The translations under genes were made by a program, and so were the position numbers. From assembly GCA_964482605.1 (NCBI GenBank), contig CAYZYS010000012.1, forward strand, positions 1-28,114: a stretch of 28,114 bases of DNA, given 5' to 3'. The stretch comes from Bacteroides_F sp964482605. Lineage in GTDB: Bacteria > Bacillota > Clostridia > Lachnospirales > Lachnospiraceae. Of the stretch, positions 1-8,231 are shown one piece after another. The notes under the pieces are model-generated. The model saw only the letters and a list, made by a program, of their open reading frames with translations. It had not been told where the DNA came from and made no database searches. Within the stretch, counting starts at the first letter, position 1. Every line of letters begins with the position of its first letter.

Positions 1-1485
1 AACAAATCAATCACTCATGCAGTGGACAGGCCTGTCAAGGTCATGCAGTTTGGCGAGGGTAATTTCCTCAGGGCATTCGTTGATTACATCTTTGATGTTA
101 CCAATGAGAAGACTGATTTCAACGGTGGAGTTGTAATCGTTAAGCCTATTGAGTTCGGTAACCTTGACCGTTTCCATGAGCAGGAGTGCCAGTACACTTT
201 GCAGTTAAGGGGCTTTGAGAACGGACAGCCAAAGAAAATCACCCGTGTGATTACCTCTGTTGTTGACGCTGTTGCCGCAATTGAGGATTATGACAAGTAT
301 GTAGAGTATGGTCTTTGCGATACACTTAGGTTTATCGTATCCAACACAACCGAGGCAGGAATCGTCTTCGATGAGACTGATGATTTCAATGCCGAGCCTC
401 CTAAGACTTATCCTGGCAAGCTTACAAAGCTTCTGTACCAGAGGTATAAGAAGTTTGACGGTGCCAAGGACAAGGGAATCATCCTTATCCCATGTGAGCT
501 CATCGCTGACAACGGCATTGAGCTTAAGAAGTGCATAATGAAGTTTATCGAGCTGTGGAAGCTTGAGGATGGCTTCAAGAACTGGGTCAATGAGGCATGC
601 TCATTCTGCCCGACGCTTGTTGACCGTATCGTTCCTGGATATCCAAGGGATGAGGCTGAGGAGCTTTGCAAGGAGTTTGGTTATGAGGACCAGCTTATTG
701 ACACCGCTGAGACCTTTGGGCTTTGGGTAATTGAGAGCGATTCAAACCTTGAGCTTGATGACCTCCGCAAGGAGCTTCCATTTGAGAAGGCAGGGCTTAA
801 CGTGGTATTCACCAAGGACCACCACCCATACAAGGAGAGAAAGGTTCGTATCCTGAACGGCTCACACACATCATTTGTACTTGCATCCTTCCTTGCAGGC
901 AATGACATTGTAAAGCAGTCAATGGATGACCCTACAATCCGCAAATACATGGAGGAGACATTGTTTGACGAGGTAATCCCTACGCTGTCACTTCCTGCTG
1001 ATGAGTGCAAGACCTTTGCTGATGCTGTAATTGAGAGATTCCAGAATCCATTTGTTAAGCATAAGCTCCTTGACATTTCACTTAACTCAGTTTCCAAGTG
1101 GGAAGCACGCTGCATGCCTTCATTCCTGGGTTATGTGAAGAAGTTCGGCAAGCTGCCTAAGTACCTTACATTCTCAATTGCGGCGCTCATGAGCTTCTAT
1201 TCAACAACTGAGGCTGGTGAGGCAAATGGCGGACGCTGCCTGATTGGTGACCGCAATGGCGAGAAGTACAACATCCGTGACGACCAGTTCGTCCTTGACT
1301 TCTTCATTGAGAATTCACCAAAGGAGCCTAAGGAGTTTGCACAGAGCTACTTAAGCAACACCAAGTTCTTTGGTGGCGAGGACCTGAGCAAGGTTGACGG
1401 CCTTGTGGATGCAATCGCAGGTTACATTGCAGATATCCGCACAAGGGGCATGAGGGCTGTTGTTGAGGACCTTGTGAAGGCGTGA
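1..1485 (+). CDS. uxaB: Tagaturonate reductase, 5'-truncated by the window edge
   Basis: Cytoplasmic NAD-dependent oxidoreductase of the mannitol dehydrogenase superfamily that interconverts D-tagaturonate and D-altronate in galacturonate catabolism. The visible frame is open from base 1 (494 codons). The Rossmann start VMQFGEGNFLRAF lies close to the visible N-terminus. The C-terminal dehydrogenase domain carries the family signature KVRILNGSHTS near residue 280, where the catalytic Lys of long-chain mannitol dehydrogenases lies. The GTG at 22 is not the real start: the frame continues upstream with plausible coding sequence and no ribosome binding site precedes it, so a few N-terminal residues are outside the window. 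Altronate dehydratase follows 138 bases downstream, which fits the pathway order. Fructuronate reductase (UxuB) is a related alternative, but the uxaA neighbour favours UxaB. Confidence 0.9.
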   Translation, partial: NKSITHAVDRPVKVMQFGEGNFLRAFVDYIFDVTNEKTDFNGGVVIVKPIEFGNLDRFHEQECQYTLQLRGFENGQPKKITRVITSVVDAVAAIEDYDKYVEYGLCDTLRFIVSNTTEAGIVFDETDDFNAEPPKTYPGKLTKLLYQRYKKFDGAKDKGIILIPCELIADNGIELKKCIMKFIELWKLEDGFKNWVNEACSFCPTLVDRIVPGYPRDEAEELCKEFGYEDQLIDTAETFGLWVIESDSNLELDDLRKELPFEKAGLNVVFTKDHHPYKERKVRILNGSHTSFVLASFLAGNDIVKQSMDDPTIRKYMEETLFDEVIPTLSLPADECKTFADAVIERFQNPFVKHKLLDISLNSVSKWEARCMPSFLGYVKKFGKLPKYLTFSIAALMSFYSTTEAGEANGGRCLIGDRNGEKYNIRDDQFVLDFFIENSPKEPKEFAQSYLSNTKFFGGEDLSKVDGLVDAIAGYIADIRTRGMRAVVEDLVKA

Positions 1486-1498
1486 TTTTAAGAAAATG

Positions 1499-1521
1499 AA
1501 TGCTTTAATGAATTAAGCATT
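1499..1521. repeat. Short inverted repeat between uxaB and uxaA
   Basis: AATGCTT (1499-1505) and AAGCATT (1515-1521) form a 7-bp inverted repeat around a 9-base AT-rich spacer, shortly after the uxaB stop. It could be a weak hairpin or a regulator half-site pair. No T-run follows, so it is not a terminator on its own. Confidence 0.35.
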
Positions 1522-1546
1522 TACGCCGAAGACATTGCAAATATAA

Positions 1547-1587
1547 GTGAAAAGTAAGAGATTTGCCTCTTTTGCTTTTCACTTTTT
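1547..1587 (+). terminator. Hairpin plus T-run between uxaB and uxaA
   Basis: GTGAAAAG plus AAGAG (1547-1560) pair with CTCTT plus CTTTTCAC (1567-1582) across a 6-base loop, with a small asymmetric bulge (T against TTG). Five T residues (1583-1587) follow directly. This is the form of an intrinsic terminator or attenuator, though the stem is AT-rich. It would set the uxaB:uxaA expression ratio, or indicate that uxaA has its own promoter, although I see no convincing -35/-10 pair here. Confidence 0.5.
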
Positions 1588-1623
1588 GCGTAATAGGATG
1601 AAATATAGGAATGGAGGAGTAAT

Positions 1624-3108
1624 ATGCAGGATTTTATCAAGATTAATTCCAATGACAATGTTGCCGTTGCACTGAAGCCGATTTCGAAGGGGACTACCCT
1701 TGAGGTTGCCGGCGTGTCTGTCACAACCGTTGACAACATCCCGCAGGGGCATAAGTTTGTTGTCAAGGCAATTGCGAAGGGTGATGCCGTAATTAAATAT
1801 GGTTTCAGGATTGGCTTTGCACAGGAGGATGTTCCCGTGGGCGGCTGGGTTCACACGCATAATTTGAAGACGGCGCTTGGTGAGCTTCTTGACTATACAT
1901 ACAACCCGACAGGGGTTGATGTGGAGCCGTCCAAGGATGAGGCTTACTTTGACGGATACATGAGGGAGAATGGCAAGGTTGGCGTCCGTAATGAGGTGTG
2001 GATTATCCCGACCGTTGGCTGTGTCAATTCTATTGCGAGGGCAATTGAGGCATCGGCAAGACTTGTGAAGCCGGAGGGCGTTGATGAGGTTGTTGCATTT
2101 ACGCATCCTTATGGATGTTCACAGACCACTGAGGACCAGGAGAACACAAGGAAGGTGCTGGCTGACCTCATCAATCATCCCAATGCAGGTGCGGTGCTTG
2201 TGCTTGGACTTGGATGTGAGAACAGCCGTATAGCGGTTTTGAAGGATTACATTGGCGAGTATAATCCGGATAGGGTTAAGTTCCTTCAGGTGCAGGATGT
2301 GGAGGATGAGCAGGAGCAGGCTGCCACAATCATGGAGGAGCTCATGAGCTACGCCGCCAGCTTCAAGCGTGAGAAGGTTAATGCAAAGGAGCTCATCATC
2401 GGCATGAAGTGCGGTGGCTCTGACGGTCTTTCAGGCATTACCGCTAACCCTACAGTTGGTGCATTCTCAGATTTGCTTGTGGCAAAGGGCGGTACGACAA
2501 TTCTTACTGAGGTTCCTGAAATGTTCGGCGCCGAGACGCTTCTCATGGACCGCTGTGCTAATCAGCAGTTGTTTGACAAAACCGTATGTCTCATCAATGA
2601 TTTTAAGAATTATTTCATCAAGAATGGACAGGAGATATATGAGAACCCGTCACCTGGCAACAAGGATGGCGGCATAACAACCCTTGAGGACAAGTCACTT
2701 GGCTGCACACAGAAGTCAGGAAGCTCCCTTGTGAAGGGCGTGCTTGCATATGGCGAGCAGGTTGAAACCAAGGGGCTGAACCTCCTCAGCGCACCGGGCA
2801 ATGACCTTGTTGCCTCCACGGCACTTGCCGCATCAGGGGCACAGATTGTGCTGTTTACCACTGGACGCGGCACACCGTTTGCATCACCTGTGCCTACGGT
2901 GAAGATTGCAACCAACACCAAGATGGCAACACGCAAGGGCAATTGGATTGACTTCAACGCCGGAAGGATGGTTGAGGACAAGACCAAGGAGGAGCTTGCT
3001 GATGAGCTGTTCCAGCTTGTGCTTGATGTGGCATCAGGCAGGAAGGTGAAGGCGGAGCTTGCGGGCTTCCATGACCTCGCCATATTCAAGCAGGGCGTGA
3101 CGCTCTAA
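1624..3108 (+). CDS. uxaA: Altronate dehydratase
   Basis: Dehydrates D-altronate to 2-keto-3-deoxy-D-gluconate; a cytoplasmic, metal-dependent enzyme of the UxaA/GarD family. The 494-aa length is normal for the fused two-domain form. The N-terminal SAF-like domain (about 1-95) ends in the conserved HTHNLKT motif. The large C-terminal domain starts near GYMRENGKVGVRN and contains the family signatures HPYGCSQTTEDQENTRKVL, GLGCENS, GMKCGGSDGLSGITANP and TTGRGTPFASPVPT, whose Cys and Gly residues are typical of the metal-binding core. The ATG at 1624 is supported by GGAGGAG at 1613-1619. It lies downstream of uxaB on the same strand and ends 52 bases before a bidirectional terminator shared with the convergent kinase gene. 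Confidence 0.95.
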   Translation: MQDFIKINSNDNVAVALKPISKGTTLEVAGVSVTTVDNIPQGHKFVVKAIAKGDAVIKYGFRIGFAQEDVPVGGWVHTHNLKTALGELLDYTYNPTGVDVEPSKDEAYFDGYMRENGKVGVRNEVWIIPTVGCVNSIARAIEASARLVKPEGVDEVVAFTHPYGCSQTTEDQENTRKVLADLINHPNAGAVLVLGLGCENSRIAVLKDYIGEYNPDRVKFLQVQDVEDEQEQAATIMEELMSYAASFKREKVNAKELIIGMKCGGSDGLSGITANPTVGAFSDLLVAKGGTTILTEVPEMFGAETLLMDRCANQQLFDKTVCLINDFKNYFIKNGQEIYENPSPGNKDGGITTLEDKSLGCTQKSGSSLVKGVLAYGEQVETKGLNLLSAPGNDLVASTALAASGAQIVLFTTGRGTPFASPVPTVKIATNTKMATRKGNWIDFNAGRMVEDKTKEELADELFQLVLDVASGRKVKAELAGFHDLAIFKQGVTL

Positions 3109-3159
3109 GGTGTGGCGAATATTCCTGTATAGGTACATTTACATATGTTAATTATGTAT

Positions 3160-3194
3160 AAAAAATGGGAGCCGAAATTCCGACTCCCATTTTT
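3160..3194. terminator. Bidirectional intrinsic terminator
   Basis: AAAAATGGGAG (3161-3171) pairs perfectly with CTCCCATTTTT (3184-3194), enclosing a small inner CG/CG pair and a 6-base loop. The A-run on one side and the T-run on the other make it work on both strands. It sits between the convergent uxaA (+) and kdgK (-) genes, where a shared terminator is expected. Confidence 0.9.
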
Positions 3195-3226
3195 GCATTC
3201 TGCAATGCACGTATGAACTGTATGGA

Positions 3227-4324
3227 TTACCTCTGAACCCTGGCACCTGCACCGCCCATGATACCCTCAACTTCCTTCTTGGAAGCCATGGTTGTATCAC
3301 CAGGTGTCGTCATGGCAAGAGCGCCATGTGCTGCACCATAGTTAACGGCAACCTCGGCGTCACCTGTTGTCATGAGGCCATAGATGAGGCCTGATGCAAA
3401 TGAATCACCGCCGCCAACACGGTCCATGATTTCAAGGCCGTCATACTGCTTAGCCTTGTAGATTTCACCGCCTGCCCAGCAGAGAGCTGACCAGTCATTG
3501 ACGGTTGCAGTCTTAACTGTGCGGAGTGTTGTTGCAACAGCCTTGAAGTTAGGATAAGTCTTGACAGCCTCGTTAATCATCTTCTTGTAGCCGTCAATGT
3601 TGAGTTCCTTGAGGTTGGCATCGTTGCCCTCAATCTCGAAGCCAAGGCATGCCGTGAAGTCTTCCTCGTTGCCAATCATTACGTCAACGTACTTGGCAAT
3701 TTCCTTGTTTACTTCCTGTGCCTTAGCCTGTCCGCCGATTGCACTCCACATGGAAGGACGGTAGTTGAGGTCGTAGGATACGATTGTTCCATACTTCTTT
3801 GCTGCCTTGATTGCAGCGATTACGGTCTCGCATGACTGCTCTGAAAGTGCTGCGTAGATACCGCCTGTGTGAAGCCAGCGGACACCAAGTGTCCCGAATA
3901 TGTAGTCGAAGTCAAAGTCAGCAGGCGTTGCCTGTGAGATTGCAGTGTTGGCACGGTCTGAGCAGCCTACTGCACCACGGATGCCGAAGCCCCTCTCGGT
4001 GAAGTTAATGCCGTTCCTGCATGTGCGTCCGATACCATCTGTCTTCTTCCAGCAGATGAGGGATGTGTCAACGCCGCCCTGAAGGATGAAGTCCTCCATG
4101 AGCTTGCCGACCTCGTTGTCAGCGAATGCCGTAAGTACGGCGGTCTTAAGACCGAAGCACCTGCGAAGTCCGCGGACAACGTTGTACTCTCCGCCGCCTT
4201 CCCATGCCCTGAACGATCTTGCGGTGCGGATGCGTCCCTCACCTGGGTCAAGCCTGAGCATGACTTCGCCAAGTGACACTGCATCGAATGCACATTCGTT
4301 AGCTGGTCTCAAATTCAAATCCAT
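3227..4324 (-). CDS. kdgK: 2-keto-3-deoxygluconate kinase (PfkB family)
   Basis: Cytoplasmic ribokinase-type (PfkB) sugar kinase. Given the uxaB-uxaA neighbours it most probably phosphorylates 2-keto-3-deoxygluconate to KDPG, the step after altronate dehydratase. The N-terminal substrate-side signature WEGGGEYNVVRGLRR and the C-terminal anion-hole/catalytic motif GGGDSFASG (about 304-312, catalytic Asp about 307) are both present. The 365-aa length suits the family. The start at 4324 (MDLNLRP) is preferred: GGAGG lies 11 bases upstream, whereas the longer frame would begin with an ATG overlapping that same GGAGG. Another PfkB sugar kinase specificity (fructokinase-like) cannot be excluded from sequence alone. 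KDPG aldolase is not in this window. Confidence 0.85.
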   Translation of the reverse strand: MDLNLRPANECAFDAVSLGEVMLRLDPGEGRIRTARSFRAWEGGGEYNVVRGLRRCFGLKTAVLTAFADNEVGKLMEDFILQGGVDTSLICWKKTDGIGRTCRNGINFTERGFGIRGAVGCSDRANTAISQATPADFDFDYIFGTLGVRWLHTGGIYAALSEQSCETVIAAIKAAKKYGTIVSYDLNYRPSMWSAIGGQAKAQEVNKEIAKYVDVMIGNEEDFTACLGFEIEGNDANLKELNIDGYKKMINEAVKTYPNFKAVATTLRTVKTATVNDWSALCWAGGEIYKAKQYDGLEIMDRVGGGDSFASGLIYGLMTTGDAEVAVNYGAAHGALAMTTPGDTTMASKKEVEGIMGGAGARVQR

Positions 4325-4360
4325 TGTTAAACATACCTCCATAACATAATATTCAGTTGT

Positions 4361-4391
4361 TACCCCTTGCCTGGGGTAGAAACTGTTTACA
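4361..4391 (-). promoter_or_regulatory. Candidate kdgK operator and cre-like site
   Basis: In the kdgK leader, TACCCC-TTGCCT-GGGGTA (4361-4378) is a perfect 6-bp inverted repeat with a 6-base spacer. Directly upstream with respect to kdgK, 4377-4391 reads TGTAAACAGTTTCTA on the - strand, which resembles a catabolite-responsive element (cre) except that the central CG is CA and one end base differs. A TAAAAT box lies just upstream of this on the - strand, but no good -35 accompanies it. Together these suggest a repressor site plus carbon catabolite control, as is common for hexuronate genes in Firmicutes. Confidence 0.35.
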
Positions 4392-4468
4392 TTTTAACAC
4401 AAAGTGACAGATTAAACCACATCAAATTTAAAATGTGGGGCAAAATGCATGAGGCTGTCAAAAATTGT

Positions 4469-4497
4469 TTGAAATTCAGTTGGTTTGCTGATATTAT
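4469..4497 (+). promoter_or_regulatory. Predicted sigma-A promoter of the chemoreceptor-like gene
   Basis: TTGAAA (4469-4474), a 17-base spacer and TATTAT (4492-4497) give a reasonable housekeeping promoter about 60 bases upstream of the start codon at 4556. Together with the kdgK signals, this makes 4343-4555 a divergent promoter region. Confidence 0.5.
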
Positions 4498-4555
4498 AAT
4501 CAAATATAACATTGTGATGCTCCATGGTTTGAATTACTAGAAGAGGAAATGACTT

Positions 4556-5809
4556 ATGAGAAAACACATTTGGAGGTTACTGTTGGTTCCCATGATTACG
4601 ACGCTCGTGCTTACGGTGGCGTCGGCATTTGCAAATTCATGGGTAAGGGCTGCGCTTTCTGTGCTGCAGCTCGTTAATGTACTTGGGCTGTTCACTTTTC
4701 TGTGGCTGTGGCTGGTGAAGCCATTGATGGAGATTGACGCAAGGCTCATGGTAATCACCCGCATGGTGCAGTGCGACAGGGGGGATTTATCGGACAGGCT
4801 TGCTGTAAGGCGCAGGAAGGATGAACTTGGCAGGCTTGTGAAGGGCATCAACCTTCTGCTTGAAAGGCTCCAGTACACAATGCAGGATATTCATGACCAG
4901 GCAGTGTCCCTGGAGGATTCCAACGAGAACATAATTGAAAAGGCAGGAAGCTCTGAGGCAAGCTCAAGGAACATGTCAAGTATGACGGACGAAATCAATG
5001 ATGGGATAGTCGTCATGTCCGGCAAGCTCTCTGATATGAGCACGGATGTTGAAAGGCTCAATGACGGCACTGAGGAAATGCATAATGCAGCGGTGTCAGG
5101 GCGTGAATATGCCAATGAGATGAGGGCAAGGGCGGACGGCATGAAGGATTTGGCAAGGACAAGCAAGGACGGTTCGAGAAAACTTACCTCGTCATTGAGA
5201 AGTGAGCTTGAATCATCCGCGAAGAACAGTAAAAGCATTGATTCAATAAAGAAGCTGACCCAGGAGATTCTTGATGTGTCAGGGCGGATTAACACGCTTT
5301 CCCTCAATGCGTCACTTGAGGCGGCAAGGACGGGCTCATCAGGTCTTGGCTTTGTAAATGTTGCCCATGAAATAAGGGAGCTGTCGGACAACAGCAGGAG
5401 CATTGCCAATGACATCCAGATGCTAAGCGAGGATGTTGTTGAATCTGTCAACAATCTGACTGATTTTTCAAGCCAGCTTTTGGGATACATGGACAATGAC
5501 CTTCAGGCGGATTTTGATAAAATATTTGATGCTTTTAGGGCATATTCAAGGGATGCTGACAGGATGGAGGACATGATGCACGATTTTGGGGAGAAGTCGG
5601 ACAGGCTTTCAAAAACCTTCTCCAGGGTGAACCACGGGATGTCGGACATAAGCCGTGTGCTGGATAACGAGAGCAGCATGATGGCGTCAATGAATGACAT
5701 GATGCAATCCGTGAATGATGACCTGCACGAAATCCAAAGGTGTACAGACACCAATGACAGGGTATCAGAGGAGCTTAAGGCGGAAATCAAAAAATACAGG
5801 GCGATATAG
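4556..5809 (+). CDS. Degenerate methyl-accepting chemotaxis-like membrane protein
   Basis: Two hydrophobic segments (about 7-25 and 33-54) are joined by only a few residues, so there is no extracellular sensor domain. A HAMP-like stretch (about 55-105) and a long helical coiled-coil cytoplasmic region to residue 417 follow. The chemoreceptor signalling tip is recognisable near 240-275 (INTLSLNASLEAARTG, then GFVNVAHEIRELS) but has drifted. The canonical QTN is RIN, and the AGE-x-GRGF segment reads TGSSGLGF, losing the Glu and Arg of the CheA/CheW-contact region. AGAGGA about 8 bases before the ATG supports the start. It precedes the injection-system operon by about 180 bases and has its own promoter. 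It may sense membrane or internal signals; classical chemotaxis coupling is doubtful. Confidence 0.75.
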   Translation: MRKHIWRLLLVPMITTLVLTVASAFANSWVRAALSVLQLVNVLGLFTFLWLWLVKPLMEIDARLMVITRMVQCDRGDLSDRLAVRRRKDELGRLVKGINLLLERLQYTMQDIHDQAVSLEDSNENIIEKAGSSEASSRNMSSMTDEINDGIVVMSGKLSDMSTDVERLNDGTEEMHNAAVSGREYANEMRARADGMKDLARTSKDGSRKLTSSLRSELESSAKNSKSIDSIKKLTQEILDVSGRINTLSLNASLEAARTGSSGLGFVNVAHEIRELSDNSRSIANDIQMLSEDVVESVNNLTDFSSQLLGYMDNDLQADFDKIFDAFRAYSRDADRMEDMMHDFGEKSDRLSKTFSRVNHGMSDISRVLDNESSMMASMNDMMQSVNDDLHEIQRCTDTNDRVSEELKAEIKKYRAI

Positions 5810-5874
5810 TCCGGGGGATTTTTTGTCCGATATTGTGAATTTTTTTGCGGACTTTGCAGATTATGCATTTTGTA

Positions 5875-5903
5875 TTTACAATTTTCGACAAATGTGATAA
5901 AAT
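5875..5903 (+). promoter_or_regulatory. Predicted promoter of the contractile injection operon
   Basis: TTTACA (5875-5880), a 17-base spacer and TAAAAT (5898-5903) match the sigma-A consensus well. They lie about 90 bases upstream of the first operon gene (5991). This is the best promoter-like sequence before the long run of + strand genes. Confidence 0.65.
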
Positions 5904-5936
5904 TTTTGTAAATTATTTGGTGCATATGGGGATAAA

Positions 5937-5960
5937 TAGTCAATTAAATACAAGTGACTA
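5937..5960 (+). repeat. Inverted repeat in the operon leader
   Basis: TAGTCA (5937-5942) and TGACTA (5955-5960) form a perfect 6-bp inverted repeat with a 12-base AT-rich spacer. It lies downstream of the predicted -10 and upstream of the AGGGGGG ribosome binding site of the first gene. It could be an operator for a dimeric repressor or a small 5'-UTR hairpin. Confidence 0.4.
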
Positions 5961-5990
5961 TGTAGTTGATAAGGGGGGTGGCTGCGTAGG

Positions 5991-7745
5991 ATGGAGCTGG
6001 ACGAGGAAGACAAGGAAAAAAATAAGGGGCTTGAACGTAAACTAGAACAGGAAGACGAGACAGAAGAATCCGGGAAAGCTGAGGGCGATGAGCAGGAAAG
6101 TGAAAAATCCGGGTTCTTTTCTAATGCCTGGAGCAAGGTTAAGTCCGTTGGTAGTTCCGCATTGAAAAAGGGGAAAAAGGTAGCAGGTTTCCTCACTGGA
6201 AGCCATGATTCGGTCGATGAGATGTCAGATGACGAATTCGAGGAGCATTTGTACAGCCTTGACACCGAGGAGGACCCTGGGTATTCCAAGAGGTACCGTG
6301 AGCTTGTGAAGGAATTGTCCACAATGCCAAGCCTGATGGCATTTTCACAGAAGGCGGAGCCTGATGACGTCAAGGAAGCGACAAAGGATTCAGAGAAAGA
6401 GGAAAAGGATTCCGGGGCTAAAGTTGAGGGCGGCAAGGATGGGAAAGCGTCCAAGGCGGAATCAAAGAAGACGGAGGAAGGGGATTCCAAGGCTGATTCA
6501 AAGGAGTCGGAGGACACATCCGAGGAAAAGACAGAGGAAACAGAGAAGGAGAAGTCCACTCCGGAGAAAAAGGCAACTGACCAGGCGAAGGTTGTGGATG
6601 CCGTTGAGAAGAAGGTTGAGGAGCAGGCGAAGGAAGAGATAGACAAGAAGGACGAGGAAAAAAAGAGCGAGGAAGGCTCGTCTTCCACTGAGACCAAGGC
6701 GGCGGAAACCACGGAAGGCGCCAAGGCTGAAGCAAAGGAAACGAAGGCTGATTCCGCAGGCGGTACTGACACTGCCTCAAAAGAAGCTTCCAGCTCCAAG
6801 ACGGAAGCCACGGAAAGCAAGGAAAAGGCTGCTGATACAACGGAAAAGAAATCCGAAGACAGCGATAAGACCTCCGGGGACAAGGCTGAGACCGAGGAAA
6901 GCAAGGAGGATGAGGAGACCAAGGAAAAGGATGCCGAGGAGGTTGCAGAAACCGCAGAGGATGAGGAGGAGAAGACCGAATCCAAGTCCAAGAAAACAGC
7001 CAAAAAGGTAAAAGAGGTTGCCAAAAAGCTGCTTAACGCCAAGGATGATGCCGTTGACACGGTGAAGGCCGGAACCGGAATTTATAATAATGTGGAACGC
7101 AGCAAGAGGCTTGAGAAAATGATAGCCTCGAAGGAGGCAGGAAGCAAGGATGCAAGAGCCCTGCAGTACATGAAGGACAAGTCTGACAAGGATGCAAAGA
7201 CAGGCGGCTTTGACGTGGCAAAGGGATTGGTGGACACGGCGGCAAAGCTTGCGGCATCCTTCGGCGGTTCCAAGGTTGGGGACATTGCCAACAAGATAGC
7301 AGGTCTTATTAATAAAGGACTTGCCTTTGGCAAGGAAAAGCTTGCACAGCGCTTAGATAAAAAATCAGTCAAAAATGGTATGAAAAATCTAATCGGCGGC
7401 ACGGACGCATATAAGAAGCTCAAGGAGAAATACAAGCTTAAGGCGCCTGACATGCGCAGGGCAATAAGGACTGCTGCCAAAGCCACATCAGGAAAGGCAC
7501 TTGTCGATGCGGATAAGGATAAGCTGGTTGAGGATTACTCAAAGAATGGTGATGTGGATGGTGAAGCAGCGATAATGGCTGGCGGTCTGAAGTCTTCAAA
7601 GCTGTCGGATGCAATGGGTGCCGGAAAGGATGAAAAAGAGCAGACCAAGGATGAGGCAAAGGATGAATTAAAGAATGTTGCCAAGGATTCCAAGGATGCC
7701 CTGATTGATTTGATTGGAAAGAAGGACGAATGGCAGACAGATTGA
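5991..7745 (+). CDS. Highly charged low-complexity protein, first gene of the CIS operon
   Basis: No family recognised. The 584-aa product has an acidic N-terminus, a short helical region with a conserved look (about 70-120), and a long Glu/Lys/Ser/Thr/Ala-rich low-complexity stretch (about 120-345) likely to be disordered or coiled coil. A basic, helix-forming C-terminal part (about 345-584) contains a Gly/Ala-rich amphipathic segment around 405-450. There is no signal peptide or transmembrane segment, so it is probably cytoplasmic or cargo. The ATG follows AGGGGGG at 5972-5978, a rather long 12-base spacing. It overlaps the next gene by 16 bases, which suggests translational coupling. Its position next to a chaperone-like gene makes it a candidate cargo or assembly factor (inference). 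Confidence 0.8.
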   Translation: MELDEEDKEKNKGLERKLEQEDETEESGKAEGDEQESEKSGFFSNAWSKVKSVGSSALKKGKKVAGFLTGSHDSVDEMSDDEFEEHLYSLDTEEDPGYSKRYRELVKELSTMPSLMAFSQKAEPDDVKEATKDSEKEEKDSGAKVEGGKDGKASKAESKKTEEGDSKADSKESEDTSEEKTEETEKEKSTPEKKATDQAKVVDAVEKKVEEQAKEEIDKKDEEKKSEEGSSSTETKAAETTEGAKAEAKETKADSAGGTDTASKEASSSKTEATESKEKAADTTEKKSEDSDKTSGDKAETEESKEDEETKEKDAEEVAETAEDEEEKTESKSKKTAKKVKEVAKKLLNAKDDAVDTVKAGTGIYNNVERSKRLEKMIASKEAGSKDARALQYMKDKSDKDAKTGGFDVAKGLVDTAAKLAASFGGSKVGDIANKIAGLINKGLAFGKEKLAQRLDKKSVKNGMKNLIGGTDAYKKLKEKYKLKAPDMRRAIRTAAKATSGKALVDADKDKLVEDYSKNGDVDGEAAIMAGGLKSSKLSDAMGAGKDEKEQTKDEAKDELKNVAKDSKDALIDLIGKKDEWQTD

Positions 7746-8200
7746 CAGAGGATGTTTTTTTAAGCCTCAGGGATGAATTTTTACAAGCCGGATATGAGAG
7801 CGTGATACACAGGGTTGAGGGAAAGCCAGTGCTCAAGGTTCTGGTGGACATGCTGGGTGAGCGCAAGGGAGCCGCAATATTGGAGCTTTTGTTTCAGGAG
7901 CTTGAGGTAAAGGATTCAAGAAGGCTTCTTCAGTTCTATGTTACATTTGATTTTCAGGTGAACATGGAAAAGTCATATGAGATATACAATGCACTGAACC
8001 AGATTAACACATTGTCGGCGATTGGGGCGTTCTGCCTGATACCCGGCGAAAAGCAGTTATGCTACAAGTATAGCAGTGTCCTTCCGGGCAAGGACGTGGA
8101 TGGATTGAAGAGTGACATACTTCCGGTGGTGAACTGGATGCTGCCGATGCTTGAGCAGACATATGATTCATTGCATTCACTGGTGACAGGAACCTTTTAG
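7730..8200 (+). CDS. Small YbjN / secretion-chaperone-like protein
   Basis: 156 aa, soluble, no signal peptide. The order helix, then beta strands (LLQFYVTFDFQ), helix, and strands around IGAFCLIPGEKQLCYKYSSV, then a C-terminal helix, resembles the YbjN / type III secretion chaperone-like fold. This is a pattern judgement and no strict motif supports it. The ATG is preceded by an AAGGA-type site inside the end of the previous gene, and the two reading frames overlap by 16 bases. In secretion loci such small acidic proteins often bind the neighbouring gene's product, so pairing with the charged 584-aa protein is a reasonable guess. Reality of the gene is well supported; its function is not. 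Confidence 0.7.
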   Translation: MADRLTEDVFLSLRDEFLQAGYESVIHRVEGKPVLKVLVDMLGERKGAAILELLFQELEVKDSRRLLQFYVTFDFQVNMEKSYEIYNALNQINTLSAIGAFCLIPGEKQLCYKYSSVLPGKDVDGLKSDILPVVNWMLPMLEQTYDSLHSLVTGTF

Positions 8201-8231
8201 GATAAAGCAGGCGGTGTGGAGGCGCTTTTAA

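Noticed and set aside
22..24. GTG as start of the tagaturonate reductase
   Set aside because: The frame is open to base 1 with coding-like sequence and no ribosome site precedes the GTG. The gene is truncated by the window edge.
5810..5874. Terminator after the chemoreceptor-like gene
   Set aside because: GTCCG/CGGAC and T-runs occur, but the loop is long and the T-run falls inside it. I see no proper stem followed by T residues.
5876..7060. Long Ser/Phe-rich open frame on the - strand
   Set aside because: It is the mirror of the Glu/Lys-rich low-complexity gene on the + strand; biased codons there remove antisense stops. It lacks a protein-like composition and a ribosome site.
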